From NCBI GenBank assembly GCA_900320325.1, contig ONRU01000002.1, positions 1 through 52,116 on the forward strand: 52,116 bases of DNA, written 5' to 3'. The notes under the pieces are model-generated. The model worked only from the letters and a program-made list of their open reading frames with translations. It did no database searches and was not told the DNA's origin. Every line of letters begins with the position of its first letter. Position 1 is the stretch's first letter. Position numbers and translations under genes: made by a program. Positions 7,792 to 15,807 of the stretch are shown here, piece after piece. The stretch comes from an uncultured Lachnospiraceae bacterium (GTDB taxonomy: Bacteria > Bacillota > Clostridia > Lachnospirales > Lachnospiraceae).

Positions 7792-7874
7792 GATTGACAT
7801 AGGCGCTTTAACACCATACGGAACTGAATCATAAGGCACAGCGGAAAAGAGGCGCTGTCGAAAGGAGAAGGAGC

Positions 7875-10800
7875 ATGAAGGTTTGGAAAAATCATCTGGC
7901 AGTCTGCGTGCTGATCATCGCTGTTCTGCTGCAGAACACAGCGGCGGTAATGGCGGCTGAAAACAGCGGGACAGATCCGACCGGCGATCCGACGGTACAG
8001 TCGGAGGAGGAAGTACAGATGCCGGAAGAAGAGAATGAGAATGATGAGGCAGCGGAAGAGCAGGACCCTTCCGATGCGGAAGAGGAGGATCTGGACCTGC
8101 CCGAAGAAGATTCCGCGGAGTCTGCCGTTGAGGAAGCGGCAGACGGCAGTGATACAGCTGCGGAAGCAGAGACAGACGAATCCCCCATGGAAGCGGAAGA
8201 GACCGATGAAGCGGTCCCTGTCGAAGCTGCGCCGGAAACTGCTTCCACAGATATGACAGCGGCGGAAGAGATCGCTGAGGATTCCATTGAGCCCCTGCTG
8301 GCGGCGACCACCATCTCAGTGAAGGATGCGGCTTACGGCGCGAAGGGAGACGGGACTACCGATGATACCCGGGCAATCCAGAAGGCACTTAACGTCGCCC
8401 GGGGCGCGTCCGCGGACAAGCCTCTGACAGTCAGGGTGCCTGCCGGCACTTACAAGATCAGCACGAGCCTCTGGATCTATTCCTATACAAATCTGGAACT
8501 GGCATCCGGGGCGACGATCCAAAGATCCGGCACCTCCGTCATGCTGATCAACGGCGAGAAAGGAACAGGCGGCTATGACCAGCTGATCGATGTAACGATC
8601 CAGGGCGGCACCTGGGACGGCAATATCAACAGCAGCTCCGCCTCCCAGGTGAGCGATCTGATCTATCTCTGGCACGGCAGGAATATTACCATCCGGGATA
8701 CGACGCTGAAGGAATGCGTCGGTACCCATCATATTGAACTGACCGGCATAAAGGACAGTACGATCTCCAATGTCACTTTTCAGGATATGGTCCGTTATTC
8801 CGGGATCAGCTATCCTGCTCTGGACGGGGACGGTACAGGCAATACGGCGCCCGGCAGCGATGAAGCCACGGATATTTCGGAGGCCCTGCAGCTGGACTAC
8901 GCCTCCAGCGCGACCAGCGGTGCCGCGGCCCCTCTGGATGGTACCATCTGCAAAAATATCACGATCAGCGGCTGTACGTTTACCAACTGTTTTTCGGGTG
9001 TAGGCAGTCATCACGCCAAGGACGGCGGCGCGGCCGCGGATATTACCGTCACCGGCTGTACGTTTGACAATATCGGCTATGCCTGTGTTTTCTCCAGAAG
9101 TTTTAAGAATCTGCAGATCAATAACTGTACGGCCAACAACGTATCCGAATTCCTGTACGCGGCCAACAGCACAGACGCTGCTGTTAAGAACTGTACGATC
9201 ACCTGCACCGGGGCATCCAGAAAAACAGCCAATTCTCTGCTGAACACCTTCAATATTCTTGGCTCCAAACTGACGATGACCGACTGTACAGTGAACGGCA
9301 TTGACCGTGACTTATTAAATCTGAATGACGGGTCGACAGGCGTGCTTACCAATAATACAGTTACATGGTCCAAACCCTGTATCGCGACCACGGTGTTTGT
9401 GTCATCCGGATCCAATCTGACAATGACGGGAAATAAACTGACCAATAATGGATCCGGCAAAGACTTCAACACGGTTCAGTGTCAGGAATCCTCTACGCTG
9501 ACCGCCAAAAACAATACCATTACCAACTCGGAAATGGCGGCCTTCCGAATCAAAAGCGGCGCTACAGCGACACTTACCAATAATACGATCACCGGATCGG
9601 GCACCAACGGGATCAGTGCCGAGGGGGCGGCCATGAATATCAGCGGCGGCTCGATTAAAAACACGACTAAAAGTGCCGTGGTCTTCCAGAGCGGCAGCTC
9701 GGGGAGTCTTTCAAATGTGAATATCCAGACAGCCGGCAGTAACGGTGTGACTCTGTACAAAGGAGGAAGCGCCGCGGTCGGCAAGGTCTCGATCACGAAA
9801 TGCCGGATCTACGGTTCCGTCAGCAGCGGAATCTTTGCCAACAGCGGGACCCTGACGATCCAGGGCAATGTGATCAAGCCCAAAAACTATGATACGACAT
9901 GGGGGATCCAGCTGGACGCCGGTCCGACAGGCACCGTCACGAGGAACGCGGTCGGAGGCAAGGGGATCACCAACGATTCCAAAGCTTCCGTGAACAGCAA
10001 TGCCGCCGGCAAGCTGGCAGGCAAGTTCATGGTCATCTATTATTCCAGTGAATCGGCCAATCCTTCGGGGATCTGTTCGCTGATCACGTATGGGACCAGC
10101 ACAGCCCTGAAGACGGTCTCCCAGCTGTATATGTCCAAATCCGGCTATGTCTTTGCGGGCTGGAAGGCCTACAGGGATGATAAGGACATGTGGTACGCGG
10201 ATTCTTCTTCCGGCTCCGCCTGGGTCAAACTGACCAATGGAAAGCTGCCTTCCGGATATACCTATCACCTGTACGGCAACGGAGCCAAAGTGGCCAAGAC
10301 TGCTCCGGCAGGCAGTATCGTCAGCATGTACGCGGTCTGGGAGAAGCAGCAGTTCGTGATCCATTATCATAAGACAGAATCCGATTCTGCCGCTTCTGTA
10401 ACAACGACCGTGCCTTATGGGACCAATACCGCTACCAGATCGACTTCCTCCCTGGGATTTGCCGGAAGCGGCAATACTTTCAAAGGCTGGATGGTCTACA
10501 GGGAAATCGATAAGAAGTGGTACTATACCAATGGTTCCGCGAACGGCTGGTATGCAAAAAACAGTCAGCCGGCCGGCTATTATTTCAAGCTGTATACCGA
10601 TGGATGTTCGGTCGCGAAGACAGCCCAGTACGGCAAGGTACATTTCTACGGGCGCTGGAATACGGATACCTTCACCATCAAATATCATAAGACAGATTCT
10701 GACGGGGCCTCTTCTGTAACGACAAAGGTTTCGTACGGGACCAGTACGGCAACGAAGACGGCTTCGGCGCTGGGCTTTTCCAGGACCGGGTACAGTTTCA

Positions 10801-10988
10801 AAGGATGGACTGTCTACAGGGAATACGATAAGAAATGGTATTATACCAATGGTTCCGCGAATGGCTGGTATATTAAAGGAAAGCAGCCTTCCGGGTACAC
10901 CCTGAAGCTCTATACCAACGGGTGCACGGTGGCTAAAACAGCTGCCTACGGAAACGTACATCTTTACGGACAGTGGAAAAAGAAATGA
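7875..10988 (+). CDS. Secreted right-handed beta-helix protein with C-terminal repeats
   Basis: A 1037-residue exported protein. Residues 1-28 are a signal peptide (KNH basic start, long hydrophobic core, AVMA cleavage site). Residues 30-135 are low-complexity and extremely acidic (Glu, Asp, Ala). From about 148 comes a pectate-lyase-3-type beta helix beginning VKDAAYGAKGDGTTDDTRAIQKAL, with repeated short turns rich in Asn, Thr and Cys (NNTIT, GCTF, NCTI) to about 700. From 717 there are three repeats of about 106 residues related to the Listeria-Bacteroides/InlB B-type repeat (YGT...GYxFKGW...YG). No LPXTG or lipobox is seen, so anchoring is unknown. A carbohydrate-binding or -cleaving, or adhesive, surface role is inferred. 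RBS AAAGGAGAAGGAG precedes the ATG. Confidence 0.8.
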   Translation: MKVWKNHLAVCVLIIAVLLQNTAAVMAAENSGTDPTGDPTVQSEEEVQMPEEENENDEAAEEQDPSDAEEEDLDLPEEDSAESAVEEAADGSDTAAEAETDESPMEAEETDEAVPVEAAPETASTDMTAAEEIAEDSIEPLLAATTISVKDAAYGAKGDGTTDDTRAIQKALNVARGASADKPLTVRVPAGTYKISTSLWIYSYTNLELASGATIQRSGTSVMLINGEKGTGGYDQLIDVTIQGGTWDGNINSSSASQVSDLIYLWHGRNITIRDTTLKECVGTHHIELTGIKDSTISNVTFQDMVRYSGISYPALDGDGTGNTAPGSDEATDISEALQLDYASSATSGAAAPLDGTICKNITISGCTFTNCFSGVGSHHAKDGGAAADITVTGCTFDNIGYACVFSRSFKNLQINNCTANNVSEFLYAANSTDAAVKNCTITCTGASRKTANSLLNTFNILGSKLTMTDCTVNGIDRDLLNLNDGSTGVLTNNTVTWSKPCIATTVFVSSGSNLTMTGNKLTNNGSGKDFNTVQCQESSTLTAKNNTITNSEMAAFRIKSGATATLTNNTITGSGTNGISAEGAAMNISGGSIKNTTKSAVVFQSGSSGSLSNVNIQTAGSNGVTLYKGGSAAVGKVSITKCRIYGSVSSGIFANSGTLTIQGNVIKPKNYDTTWGIQLDAGPTGTVTRNAVGGKGITNDSKASVNSNAAGKLAGKFMVIYYSSESANPSGICSLITYGTSTALKTVSQLYMSKSGYVFAGWKAYRDDKDMWYADSSSGSAWVKLTNGKLPSGYTYHLYGNGAKVAKTAPAGSIVSMYAVWEKQQFVIHYHKTESDSAASVTTTVPYGTNTATRSTSSLGFAGSGNTFKGWMVYREIDKKWYYTNGSANGWYAKNSQPAGYYFKLYTDGCSVAKTAQYGKVHFYGRWNTDTFTIKYHKTDSDGASSVTTKVSYGTSTATKTASALGFSRTGYSFKGWTVYREYDKKWYYTNGSANGWYIKGKQPSGYTLKLYTNGCTVAKTAAYGNVHLYGQWKKK
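10023..10985 (+). repeat. Three tandem C-terminal protein repeats
   Basis: Repeat units begin at residues 717, 827 and 933. Each has YYSS/YHKT, then SxVTTxVxYGTxTAT, then an FKGW-type turn, a Trp-Tyr motif and a closing VAKTAxxGxVxxYGxW. Units 2 and 3 are nearly the same at both protein and DNA level (shared DKKWYYTNGSANGWY), unit 1 is older, so the last two arose by recent duplication. Confidence 0.85.
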
Positions 10989-11021
10989 CAGGTCCTGACG
11001 CGGATATAAGGAAGTGAGAAA

Positions 11022-11071
11022 ATCCCTCCCGGATCTGCCTGCGGTAAGACGCAGGCAGATCCGGGAGGGAT
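11022..11071. terminator. 22-bp terminator between convergent genes
   Basis: A perfect 22-bp stem (11022-11043 with 11050-11071) with a 6-base loop. The minus-strand side is followed by ATTTTCTC, a better U-tract than the plus side (CATTTCG), so it best serves the minus-strand gene and probably stops both. Confidence 0.85.
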
Positions 11072-11078
11072 CATTTCG

Positions 11079-11711
11079 TCAGTCAGAGAACAGGCGGGAG
11101 GCCTTCGCGAGACGTTCCTCGAACTGGTCATAGAAATTCCGGTCAGGATCATAGGGGATGCCGTAAAAGGTCTGCAGCAGAAACAGATTGATCTTTTGAT
11201 TGAGTTCCGGGTTCTGTGAGCGGGCAAGCCCGGCCTGGGCGTCCCTGACAAAATAGTGCCAGCGGGATACAAAGGCTTCGTAACGGGGCAGATCAGGAAT
11301 ATCCAGCCATTTGCGGATCCGGATTTTCGTTTTGCCCGGCATGTCGCAGCCGCCCGGAACGATAAAGTATTGAAAACCCTTCCCGTCATATTGACGTCCC
11401 AGGGGGAAGAGCCTGCAGAATCCCGGACGGAAGCTGTGGATCCCGCAGCGGCCGTCTTCGCCCAGAAAGCTGCAGCAGCCCCGGTCTTCTTCCATCCGCA
11501 GGTGGGGGATGGCCAGGCCCTGCTCGGCGTGCAGGGCAATCCGTACATCCAGCAGATCTTCAAATGTGCAGTTCAGATTTTTACAGAGCATGGCTATATC
11601 ATAAGGGTCCAGATGGACGGTATCCCCCATGCCCCGGCAGCAGTCGCCGCAGCCTTCACAGGAGATACAGGGGAGCTTTGCCATGTCTCTTGCGGTCATT
11701 AGTTTTTCCAT
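11079..11711 (-). CDS. YkgJ-family cysteine-cluster protein
   Basis: A 210-residue cytosolic protein of the YkgJ / UPF0153 group, whose members bind zinc or an iron-sulfur cluster through a cysteine-rich core. Visible cysteines are Cys15, Cys18, Cys21, Cys24 and Cys25, then GCCSFLGEDGRCGIHSFRPGFCRLFP around 78-103, which matches the family pattern. The molecular role of the family is not established. The start is unsure: a -10 like sequence (TATAAT, 11724-11719, with TTTTCA 17 bases upstream) lies so near the ATG at 11711 that either the mRNA is almost leaderless or translation begins at the next ATG (11699). Confidence 0.78.
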   Translation of the reverse strand: MEKLMTARDMAKLPCISCEGCGDCCRGMGDTVHLDPYDIAMLCKNLNCTFEDLLDVRIALHAEQGLAIPHLRMEEDRGCCSFLGEDGRCGIHSFRPGFCRLFPLGRQYDGKGFQYFIVPGGCDMPGKTKIRIRKWLDIPDLPRYEAFVSRWHYFVRDAQAGLARSQNPELNQKINLFLLQTFYGIPYDPDRNFYDQFEERLAKASRLFSD

Positions 11712-11773
11712 AGCCTGTATTATAGACAGAATCCTTTCTTTTGAAAAGTACCCGGATTGCTGTCCGTGGATTG

Positions 11774-11782
11774 TGCTACAAT
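11774..11782 (+). promoter_or_regulatory. Extended -10 promoter of the CapA-like gene
   Basis: TGCTACAAT, an extended -10 with TG one base ahead of TACAAT. No good -35 is seen, as is common for extended -10 promoters. It is back to back with the minus-strand YkgJ promoter. Confidence 0.5.
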
Positions 11783-11827
11783 AGGTGGGAATTGGACTCT
11801 GTCAGATTATACCGGAGAAAAATGGAT

Positions 11828-13111
11828 ATGTATAGAAACAGCCGAACGCGTAAATATCTGTCCTGTTTGACGGCATGCCTGGTATCCGCCATGGTGGCAG
11901 CCTGCGGGGCAGCCACAGGCACTGCCGTGACCGGAGACCGTTTGCCGGAACAGGCGCGGCCCGGAGTCCTGCTGTCCGCGGAGGATCAGGTCAAAGAGAG
12001 CAGCATCACGAATGAAGATCTGGCGGACAGTCAGACTCCGGAGCGGCAGGAGAAGACAAAAGAACCGGAGGAGGTCACGATCCTGGCGGTGGGGGACAAT
12101 CTGATCCATACATCTGTCTATGAAGACGCGGAGACTGCGGAGGGATATGATTTCCATCCCATGTATCAATACGTAAAGGGACAGATCTCCCGGGCGGATA
12201 TCGCTACCGTCAACCAGGAAACACCGCTGGCGGAATCGGTGTATGCCGTTTCCGGATATCCGGCCTTCAATTCTCCGGACGCGGCAGGAGACGCCCTGAT
12301 CGATACAGGCTTCGACGTGATCAACCTGGCCAATAACCATATGCTGGATAAGGGCACAAAGGGTGCCCTGGCCACTCTGGCTTACTGGGAAGAGAAAGGC
12401 ATTCCCGCAGTGGGTTTCTACGCGTCAGAGGAAGACGCGGACCGGATCCGGATTATCGAAAAGAACGGCATTAAAGTGGCTTTTCTGGGCTATACCCAGA
12501 TTTCCAACAGCCGTATGCCTTCCGGTACGGATTGTGTCATGATCTTTACCTCGCAGGAGGACCGGATCCGAGAGCAGATCCAGGAGGCCAGGCAGCAGGC
12601 TGACCTTGTTGTGGTCCATGTCCACTGGGGAACCGAAAATACCTTCCGGGTCGATGCCTCTGTCAGAGCGCTGGCCCAGAAAATGGTGGACTGGGGCGCG
12701 GATATTATTGTGGGCAATCATCCCCATGTCCTGCAGGAGCTGACGGTCCTGACAAGGGAAAGCGACGGGACCCGGTGTCCGGTCATTTATTCCCTGGGCA
12801 ATTTTATCAGTGCCCAGAAGATCGGCTCCAATCTGCTCAGCGGCATGCTGACCGTAAAAGCGGTCCGGGATCCCGCGACCGGCCGGGTTCGTCCCGCGGC
12901 CATGTGCCTGGATCCGATCGTTACTTATTATGAAAGCGGCAGACAGGGATTCCGCATCTATCCTCTGGAGGATTTCACGGAAGAAATGGCAGCGGACCAT
13001 GGCGTGCATGAATTTGATTCCATGTCCCTGGAGAAGCTGCGGCAGATCGTGGATGACGCGGTCCCGGACCGTTACCTGAATACCATGGGAGAACTGGAAG
13101 AACCGGAATAG
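11828..13111 (+). CDS. CapA-family lipoprotein (PGA-cap metallophosphatase fold)
   Basis: About 428 residues. A lipoprotein signal ends at the VAAC lipobox with Cys26, so it is anchored outside the membrane. The calcineurin-like CapA domain follows: ILAVGDNLIH, then TVNQETPLA, INLANNHMLDKG, VVHVHWGTEN, IIVGNHPHVLQ and VIYSLGNFISAQ, which contain the expected Asp, Asn and His metal ligands. CapA proteins act in poly-gamma-glutamate capsule assembly, but many clostridial members lie alone, as here, without capB or capC, so the substrate is unknown. ATG 11828 has GGAG ten bases upstream; ATG 11822 is an in-frame alternative with tighter spacing. Confidence 0.82.
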   Translation: MYRNSRTRKYLSCLTACLVSAMVAACGAATGTAVTGDRLPEQARPGVLLSAEDQVKESSITNEDLADSQTPERQEKTKEPEEVTILAVGDNLIHTSVYEDAETAEGYDFHPMYQYVKGQISRADIATVNQETPLAESVYAVSGYPAFNSPDAAGDALIDTGFDVINLANNHMLDKGTKGALATLAYWEEKGIPAVGFYASEEDADRIRIIEKNGIKVAFLGYTQISNSRMPSGTDCVMIFTSQEDRIREQIQEARQQADLVVVHVHWGTENTFRVDASVRALAQKMVDWGADIIVGNHPHVLQELTVLTRESDGTRCPVIYSLGNFISAQKIGSNLLSGMLTVKAVRDPATGRVRPAAMCLDPIVTYYESGRQGFRIYPLEDFTEEMAADHGVHEFDSMSLEKLRQIVDDAVPDRYLNTMGELEEPE

Positions 13112-13177
13112 AGCCGGCATGCTTTCCGTTCCGGTACCGGCAGGATCTTCCGGCAGATTTTTCTGTTATGATCAATG

Positions 13178-13232
13178 AAACAGGTCCATACCTCCATTTT
13201 TCGAAACGGCGGTGCGGACCTGTTTATTATTG
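13178..13232 (+). terminator. Probable terminator after the CapA-like gene
   Basis: AAACAGGTCC (13178-13187) pairs with GGACCTGTTT (13216-13225), followed by ATTATTG. The 28-base loop is long. It sits between the convergent CapA-like and AAA ATPase genes. Confidence 0.55.
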
Positions 13233-13284
13233 AGATATTTAAAAATGAGTACCTATTTTATCCGCGGACGCGGACCAGGGCATA

Positions 13285-14607
13285 TTATTTGCTGTCAGAA
13301 TCTGCGGACTCGTCACCGGCGGGCTTGTCTTTGGCGGACTCGCTGTCACTGCCATCCGTTTCCTTGTCCGCAGGCTCACTGTCACTGCCGGTTTTCTCAT
13401 CGGCCGCTTCGCCGTCGCTGTCAGCCTTCTCACCGGCAGATTCGCTGCTGTCAGATTTTTTCTCGCCCTCTTTCCGCTCCACCAGATCCTCCAGAGTGAT
13501 CTTCATCATATCTTCCTGGGTGGGATTTTCCATGGCGGCAACACGTCTGGCCTGGTTGGTGATGATCTCCTCGAACATGTTGCGGATCTCTCTGGCGTTG
13601 GCGAAATTCTCCAGCTGCTGGAGCTTTCGCAGGACGATCAGAGAGCGGATCTGATGCTTTACTTCTTCCTCAACGACATAATCGTACTTTTCGCAGTTCA
13701 TATAGAAGATCTGCTCCAGTTCATCGGTGGTATAGTCGGGGAATTCAATATATTTATTAAAGCGGGATTTCAGGCCGGGATTGCTGTTGATGAATTTCTC
13801 CATGGGCGCGGTGTAGCCGGCGACGATGACGACCAGGTCATCCCTGTGGTCTTCCATGGCTTTCAGGATCGTGTCGACAGATTCCTGGCCGAAGGTATCC
13901 TGCTCATTGGAGGTCAGGGCATAGGCTTCATCGATGAAGAGGACACCGCCCATGGCCGCTTTGATCTTCTCCTGGGTCTTGAGAGCTGTCTGTCCGACAA
14001 AGCCGGCTACCAGTCCGGAACGGTCTGTTTCCACCAGCTGTCCTTTGGACAGGACTCCGATCTGCTTATAAAGCCTGCCGATAATTCTGGCAACGGTCGT
14101 CTTGCCGGTCCCGGGATTGCCGGTAAAGACCAGATGCAGGGATACCGGGACAGACTTCAGGCCCTGGTCCTTACGCATCTTCTGGATCTTGACAAAATCC
14201 ATCAGTTCCTTGACATCCGATTTGATCGATTCAAGGCCGATCAGCTGGTCCAGCTCCTCCATGGGATCCTTCTCAGGCTCCTGCGGCGCTTCCGCTTCCG
14301 CCCCGCCGTCGGAACCGCCGGGGCCGGCAGGGATGGCCAGCTGCTCATCCATATCCTTCAGGAGATTTTTGGCTTCGGACAGGGCGTCCTGGGCGTTTTT
14401 GACCGCGTCATCCTCGGACAGTGCCGGCTTTTTGGCAGGCGCCTTGGGTTTGTCGGTCACGGGGCGGCCGGCGGGGCGGGCATTGTTTTTCCTGCCGTCA
14501 GGCCTGTTCCCGGCTGTACCGCGGCCGGGCCCTTTGCCGGCGCTGCTGCCGGAAGATGTGCCGAACATATCATCATAAAGACTTCTCAGTAAATCATCGT
14601 TCATCAT
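13285..14607 (-). CDS. CbxX/CfxQ (SpoVK)-like AAA ATPase with acidic tail
   Basis: A 440-residue AAA+ ATPase. Residues 1-115 are a charged, Gly/Pro-rich linker. The ATPase core starts at ELDQLIGLESIKSDVKEL, with Walker A GNPGTGKTT (163-171), pore-region VGQT (204-207) and Walker B VLFIDEAYAL (222-231), and the arginine-bearing GLKSRF. These are the marks of the CbxX/CfxQ/SpoVK family, which includes rubisco-activase CbbX and the sporulation protein SpoVK. From about 385 to the end lies a Ser/Asp/Glu/Lys low-complexity tail that is not part of the family. Its client is unknown. AGAGGA seven bases before 14607 supports the first of two adjacent ATGs. Confidence 0.8.
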   Translation of the reverse strand: MMNDDLLRSLYDDMFGTSSGSSAGKGPGRGTAGNRPDGRKNNARPAGRPVTDKPKAPAKKPALSEDDAVKNAQDALSEAKNLLKDMDEQLAIPAGPGGSDGGAEAEAPQEPEKDPMEELDQLIGLESIKSDVKELMDFVKIQKMRKDQGLKSVPVSLHLVFTGNPGTGKTTVARIIGRLYKQIGVLSKGQLVETDRSGLVAGFVGQTALKTQEKIKAAMGGVLFIDEAYALTSNEQDTFGQESVDTILKAMEDHRDDLVVIVAGYTAPMEKFINSNPGLKSRFNKYIEFPDYTTDELEQIFYMNCEKYDYVVEEEVKHQIRSLIVLRKLQQLENFANAREIRNMFEEIITNQARRVAAMENPTQEDMMKITLEDLVERKEGEKKSDSSESAGEKADSDGEAADEKTGSDSEPADKETDGSDSESAKDKPAGDESADSDSK

Positions 14608-14758
14608 GGACAGATCCTCTCATTTGTATGAATCGCTTTGGTATACGCGAAATGTGATCCGCGGCCCTTTTTTAAGGTGCAGTGATTCGTATTTTTCATC
14701 TTATACAGATTTTTATAACAGTATATGCAATCCCATGAAAAAATGCAAAAGGTTAGCA

Positions 14759-14788
14759 TTGACTAAAAGCAAAAGCGGTCCATATACT
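14759..14788 (+). promoter_or_regulatory. mntP riboswitch promoter
   Basis: TTGACT (14759-14764) and TATACT (14783-14788) with an 18-base spacer. Transcription should begin near 14795. Confidence 0.7.
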
Positions 14789-14795
14789 TGAAAAA

Positions 14796-14818
14796 AATCA
14801 CTGTAAAGCGCAGTGATT
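14796..14818 (+). promoter_or_regulatory. Palindrome at the mntP transcription start
   Basis: AATCACTG (14796-14803) and CAGTGATT (14811-14818) around a 7-base centre, exactly at the expected +1. It may be an operator or a 5' stabilising hairpin. Read on the minus strand the same hairpin is followed by seven Ts and would be an intrinsic terminator. Ten bases of its right part (GCAGTGATTC) recur at 14679-14688. Confidence 0.55.
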
Positions 14819-14834
14819 CTAAACAAAACGGAAC

Positions 14835-14923
14835 GTGTGAGGGAGTAGCAGGCATTTTCGGATGTGATAAGTCAACATACTGGCCCAGGGGCCTGGCTTA
14901 TCTTAAATTTGCGAGACTCATGT
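14835..14923 (+). promoter_or_regulatory. Mn2+ riboswitch (yybP-ykoY class)
   Basis: The two conserved halves of the class are present: GGGAGTAGC (14841-14849) and GCGAGACT (14911-14918), closed by a P1 stem GTGTGAG (14835-14841) with CTCATGT (14917-14923) that includes wobble pairs. The metal site in solved members is built from these two loops. The gene behind it is the Mn2+ exporter mntP, the classic target. Manganese binding should favour readthrough of the terminator at 14968-15003. Confidence 0.9.
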
Positions 14924-14967
14924 ATGACAATTGTGCTGTACATGGCTCGGACTGTATCCTTTCGTGA

Positions 14968-15003
14968 CCAGGCGCGGCACAGACTGCGGCCTGGCTTTTT
15001 TTT
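14968..15003 (+). terminator. Riboswitch-controlled terminator before mntP
   Basis: CCAGGC (14968-14973) pairs with GCCTGG (14989-14994), partly extended inward, followed by C and eight Ts. It lies between the aptamer and the mntP start, so mntP is expressed only when it is bypassed. Confidence 0.85.
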
Positions 15004-15050
15004 GCCGTATGGGAATGGTGTCAGGACGCCCCATAACAGAGGAAGAATCG

Positions 15051-15650
15051 ATGATCAACGGAATTTGGCTTTTTATTGTAAACAGTATACTGCTGGGCGC
15101 GGGCCTTGCCATGGACGCTTTTTCGGTCTCCATGGCCAACGGACTGCGGGATCCCGGCATGAAGACAGGGGAAAATTTCCGGATTGCGGGGACCTTTGCC
15201 TTCTTTCAGTTCCTGATGCCCCTGACCGGGTGGTTCTGTGTCCATACCATACTGACGTATTTTACGGCATTTCAGAAATGTATCCCCTGGATCGCCCTGC
15301 TCCTGCTGGGCTATATAGGCGGCAAGATGCTGCTGGAGGGCCTGCGGGGCGGGCCGGAAATAGAAACGGACTCCGGGGAGGGGCCTGTCCTGACCGGCCG
15401 GGAGCTGGCCGTGCAGGGCATCGCGACTTCCATCGACGCTCTGTCCGTGGGTTTTGCCATCAGCGAGTATTCGACCGGCATGGCTTTTGCCGCCGCTCTG
15501 ATCATAGGGGCCGTTACCCTGATCATCTGCCTGGGCGGCCTGAAGATCGGCCGGAAAATGGGGACCATGCTGGCCGGTAAGGCTTCCATCCTGGGCGGCG
15601 TGATCCTGATCGCCATCGGTCTGGAGATATTTATTTCCAATATGTTCTGA
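15051..15650 (+). CDS. mntP: Manganese efflux pump
   Basis: A 199-residue integral membrane protein with six predicted helices in two repeated halves. It has the paired MntP signatures LAMDAFSVSMANG (about 17-29) and TSIDALSVGFAI in the second half, whose aspartates are the expected metal ligands. It exports Mn2+ to prevent overload, which fits the manganese riboswitch in front. A longer frame from 14931 is rejected because it runs through the terminator; ATG 15051 has GAGGAAG upstream and the right family start. Confidence 0.94.
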   Translation: MINGIWLFIVNSILLGAGLAMDAFSVSMANGLRDPGMKTGENFRIAGTFAFFQFLMPLTGWFCVHTILTYFTAFQKCIPWIALLLLGYIGGKMLLEGLRGGPEIETDSGEGPVLTGRELAVQGIATSIDALSVGFAISEYSTGMAFAAALIIGAVTLIICLGGLKIGRKMGTMLAGKASILGGVILIAIGLEIFISNMF

Positions 15651-15677
15651 TTCTTCACTGCATCAAAGCGGTACAGG

Positions 15678-15686
15678 TGCTATAAT
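15678..15686 (+). promoter_or_regulatory. Extended -10 promoter of metY
   Basis: TGCTATAAT, a perfect -10 with the TG extension. The -35 is weak. Transcription would start near 15693, giving a leader of about 115 bases. Confidence 0.6.
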
Positions 15687-15699
15687 ACATATTGTTGAA

Positions 15700-15775
15700 G
15701 TGAGAGCACATCAGGCGGGTCCGATCCCGCCATGCAATACCAGCCTGCTTTCCCGAAACGGAAGCGGCGGCATGA
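15700..15775 (+). promoter_or_regulatory. Structured metY leader of unknown class
   Basis: The leader has a GC-rich hairpin GGCGGG/CCCGCC (15714-15719 with 15726-15731), then CATGC (15731-15735) that can pair with GCATG (15770-15774) around a second hairpin built from GCTT/AAGC and CCG/CGG (15747-15765). It lacks the SAM-I core and I can match it to no known class. The position before a sulfur-assimilation gene suggests regulation by sulfur or SAM status, as an inference only. Confidence 0.4.
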
Positions 15776-15807
15776 AACCAGAAAACAGGAACAGGAGGAA
15801 CAGGAGT

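Noticed and set aside
11709..11724. Firm promoter assignment for the YkgJ-type gene
   Set aside because: The TATAAT is so close to the first ATG that the mRNA would be nearly leaderless; it may be chance in AT-rich DNA.
15693..15807. SAM-I riboswitch before metY
   Set aside because: The conserved core (GATGAAACC with the GGGG/AGAGG halves and kink-turn) is missing; only GCATGAAACC looks faintly similar.
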